Positions 13,635 through 14,090 of a stretch of 14,090 nucleotides of DNA are shown here, piece after piece. Under the pieces are notes generated by a model, which saw only the letters and a list, made by a program, of their open reading frames with translations, did no database searches and was not told the origin of the DNA. The DNA comes from Methylovulum sp. GTDB lineage: Bacteria > Pseudomonadota > Gammaproteobacteria > Methylococcales > Methylomonadaceae. The DNA lies in NCBI GenBank assembly GCA_016919605.1, contig JACXTQ010000034.1, positions 1 to 14,090 on the forward strand, in the 5' to 3' direction. Every line of letters begins with the position of its first letter. The stretch's first letter is position 1. The position numbers and the translations under genes are program-made.

Positions 13635-14090
13635 TCAACCGACATGCTCGGCGACTTCCAAATCAAACCCCGACAGGGCTATGTATTTTTTCTGCGTTCC
13701 CAACACTTTCAATTTATGCACCCCCAAATCCGCCAAAATCCGCGCCCCCGTGCCGGTGGTGCGCCAATCGGGGTCGCTGGCTTGGCCAGCATCGGCAATA
13801 CCGTTATCTTCTAATTGATAACTGTGGATCAACTCCGCCAAGGCTTTGTTGTTTTCGCTTTGGCGGATAACCACCAACACGCCGCGCCCTTCTTCGGCAA
13901 TTTTTTGCAGCGCCAAGCGGATGGGCATATTGCAATCACTGCGTTTGGACGAAAACACATCATCCAACAGATTCCGTGCATGAACCCTGACCAATACCGG
14001 CTCGTCACCTGACACCTGCCCCATCACCAAGGCCAAATGCACGTTATCGTCGTTGCAATCTTGGTAGGCGTAAAGCCTGAAATCACCGAA
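13635..14090 (-). CDS. ribBA: 3,4-dihydroxy-2-butanone-4-phosphate synthase/GTP cyclohydrolase II-type protein (RibBX variant), C-terminal part
   Basis: Only the last 151 residues and the stop are in the window; the frame is open to the right edge, so the RibB half and the start lie outside. The visible part aligns with GTP cyclohydrolase II: FGDFRLYAYQDC, HLALVMG, LVRVHARNLLDDVF, LQKIAEEGRGVLVV and TGTGARILADLGVHKLKVLG. The active site is degraded. The SEC zinc Cys is ARN, RCDC is KRSDC so only one of three zinc cysteines remains, the QEGRGIGL segment is RQSENNKAL, and the TNNPKK motif is GTQKK. This is the pattern of RibBX, a proteobacterial variant in which the RibB half is active and the X half is not a cyclohydrolase. 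That the missing N-terminus is RibB is inferred from this family. It is the furthest-upstream gene of the operon visible here. Confidence 0.85.
   Translation of the reverse strand, partial: FGDFRLYAYQDCNDDNVHLALVMGQVSGDEPVLVRVHARNLLDDVFSSKRSDCNMPIRLALQKIAEEGRGVLVVIRQSENNKALAELIHSYQLEDNGIADAGQASDPDWRTTGTGARILADLGVHKLKVLGTQKKYIALSGFDLEVAEHVG

Noticed and set aside
1..14090. CRISPR arrays, tRNA or rRNA genes, insertion sequences, riboswitches
   Set aside because: No regularly spaced repeats, cloverleaf-like sequences, transposase genes or FMN/TPP riboswitch-like leaders were recognised. The rib operon leader lies outside the window.

Overview
The window looks like the chromosome of a free-living gammaproteobacterium. 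The nusB-thiL-pgpA order behind ribH, the QseBC-like two-component pair and the PQQ-type periplasmic lipoprotein fit this. A Methylococcales-type methylotroph is a reasonable guess, but that is inference and nothing here proves it. Most genes have moderately GC-rich, typical chromosomal composition. The segment from about 9890 to 12660 is visibly AT-richer.

Layout, left to right. (1) 1-1837 (-): a TPR protein fused to a WbsX-type glycosyltransferase/GH99-like domain, cut by the left edge. (2) 2119-2790 (-): rpe, divergent from a fumarylacetoacetate-hydrolase-family gene (3018-3872, +). (3) 3874-6149 (-): an OmpR-family response regulator and a QseC/TctE-type histidine kinase with overlapping stop and start codons. 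The kinase carries a tandem copy of its periplasmic sensor motif. (4) 6324-8057 (-): a cysteine-rich lipoprotein with a PQQ-like beta-propeller. (5) 8192-8380 (+): a 62-residue lipoprotein that ends in a strong intrinsic terminator. (6) 14090-8454 (-): a cofactor and housekeeping operon reading ribBA(X) - ribH - nusB - [helicase - DUF2290] - thiL - pgpA.

The most notable item is the bracketed pair. nusB, thiL and pgpA are normally adjacent. Here an AT-rich two-gene module sits between nusB and thiL in the operon's own direction, with no visible promoter, terminator, integrase or transposase. It encodes a 703-residue UvrD-like SF1 helicase with a degenerate nuclease-like N-terminus and a 215-residue DUF2290 protein. 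The pair matches the architecture I know as the Helicase-DUF2290 antiphage defence system. The system type is therefore probably known; its placement inside an essential cofactor operon is the unusual part.

How the genes work together. RibBA(X) and RibH make the riboflavin precursor lumazine, NusB is a transcription antitermination factor, ThiL makes thiamine diphosphate, and PgpA makes phosphatidylglycerol. The module places a candidate defence system under the operon's promoter and makes thiL-pgpA expression depend on read-through of about 2.8 kb. The right-end rib gene has lost most GTP cyclohydrolase II catalytic residues and looks like the RibBX variant. No tRNA, rRNA, CRISPR array or insertion sequence was seen.
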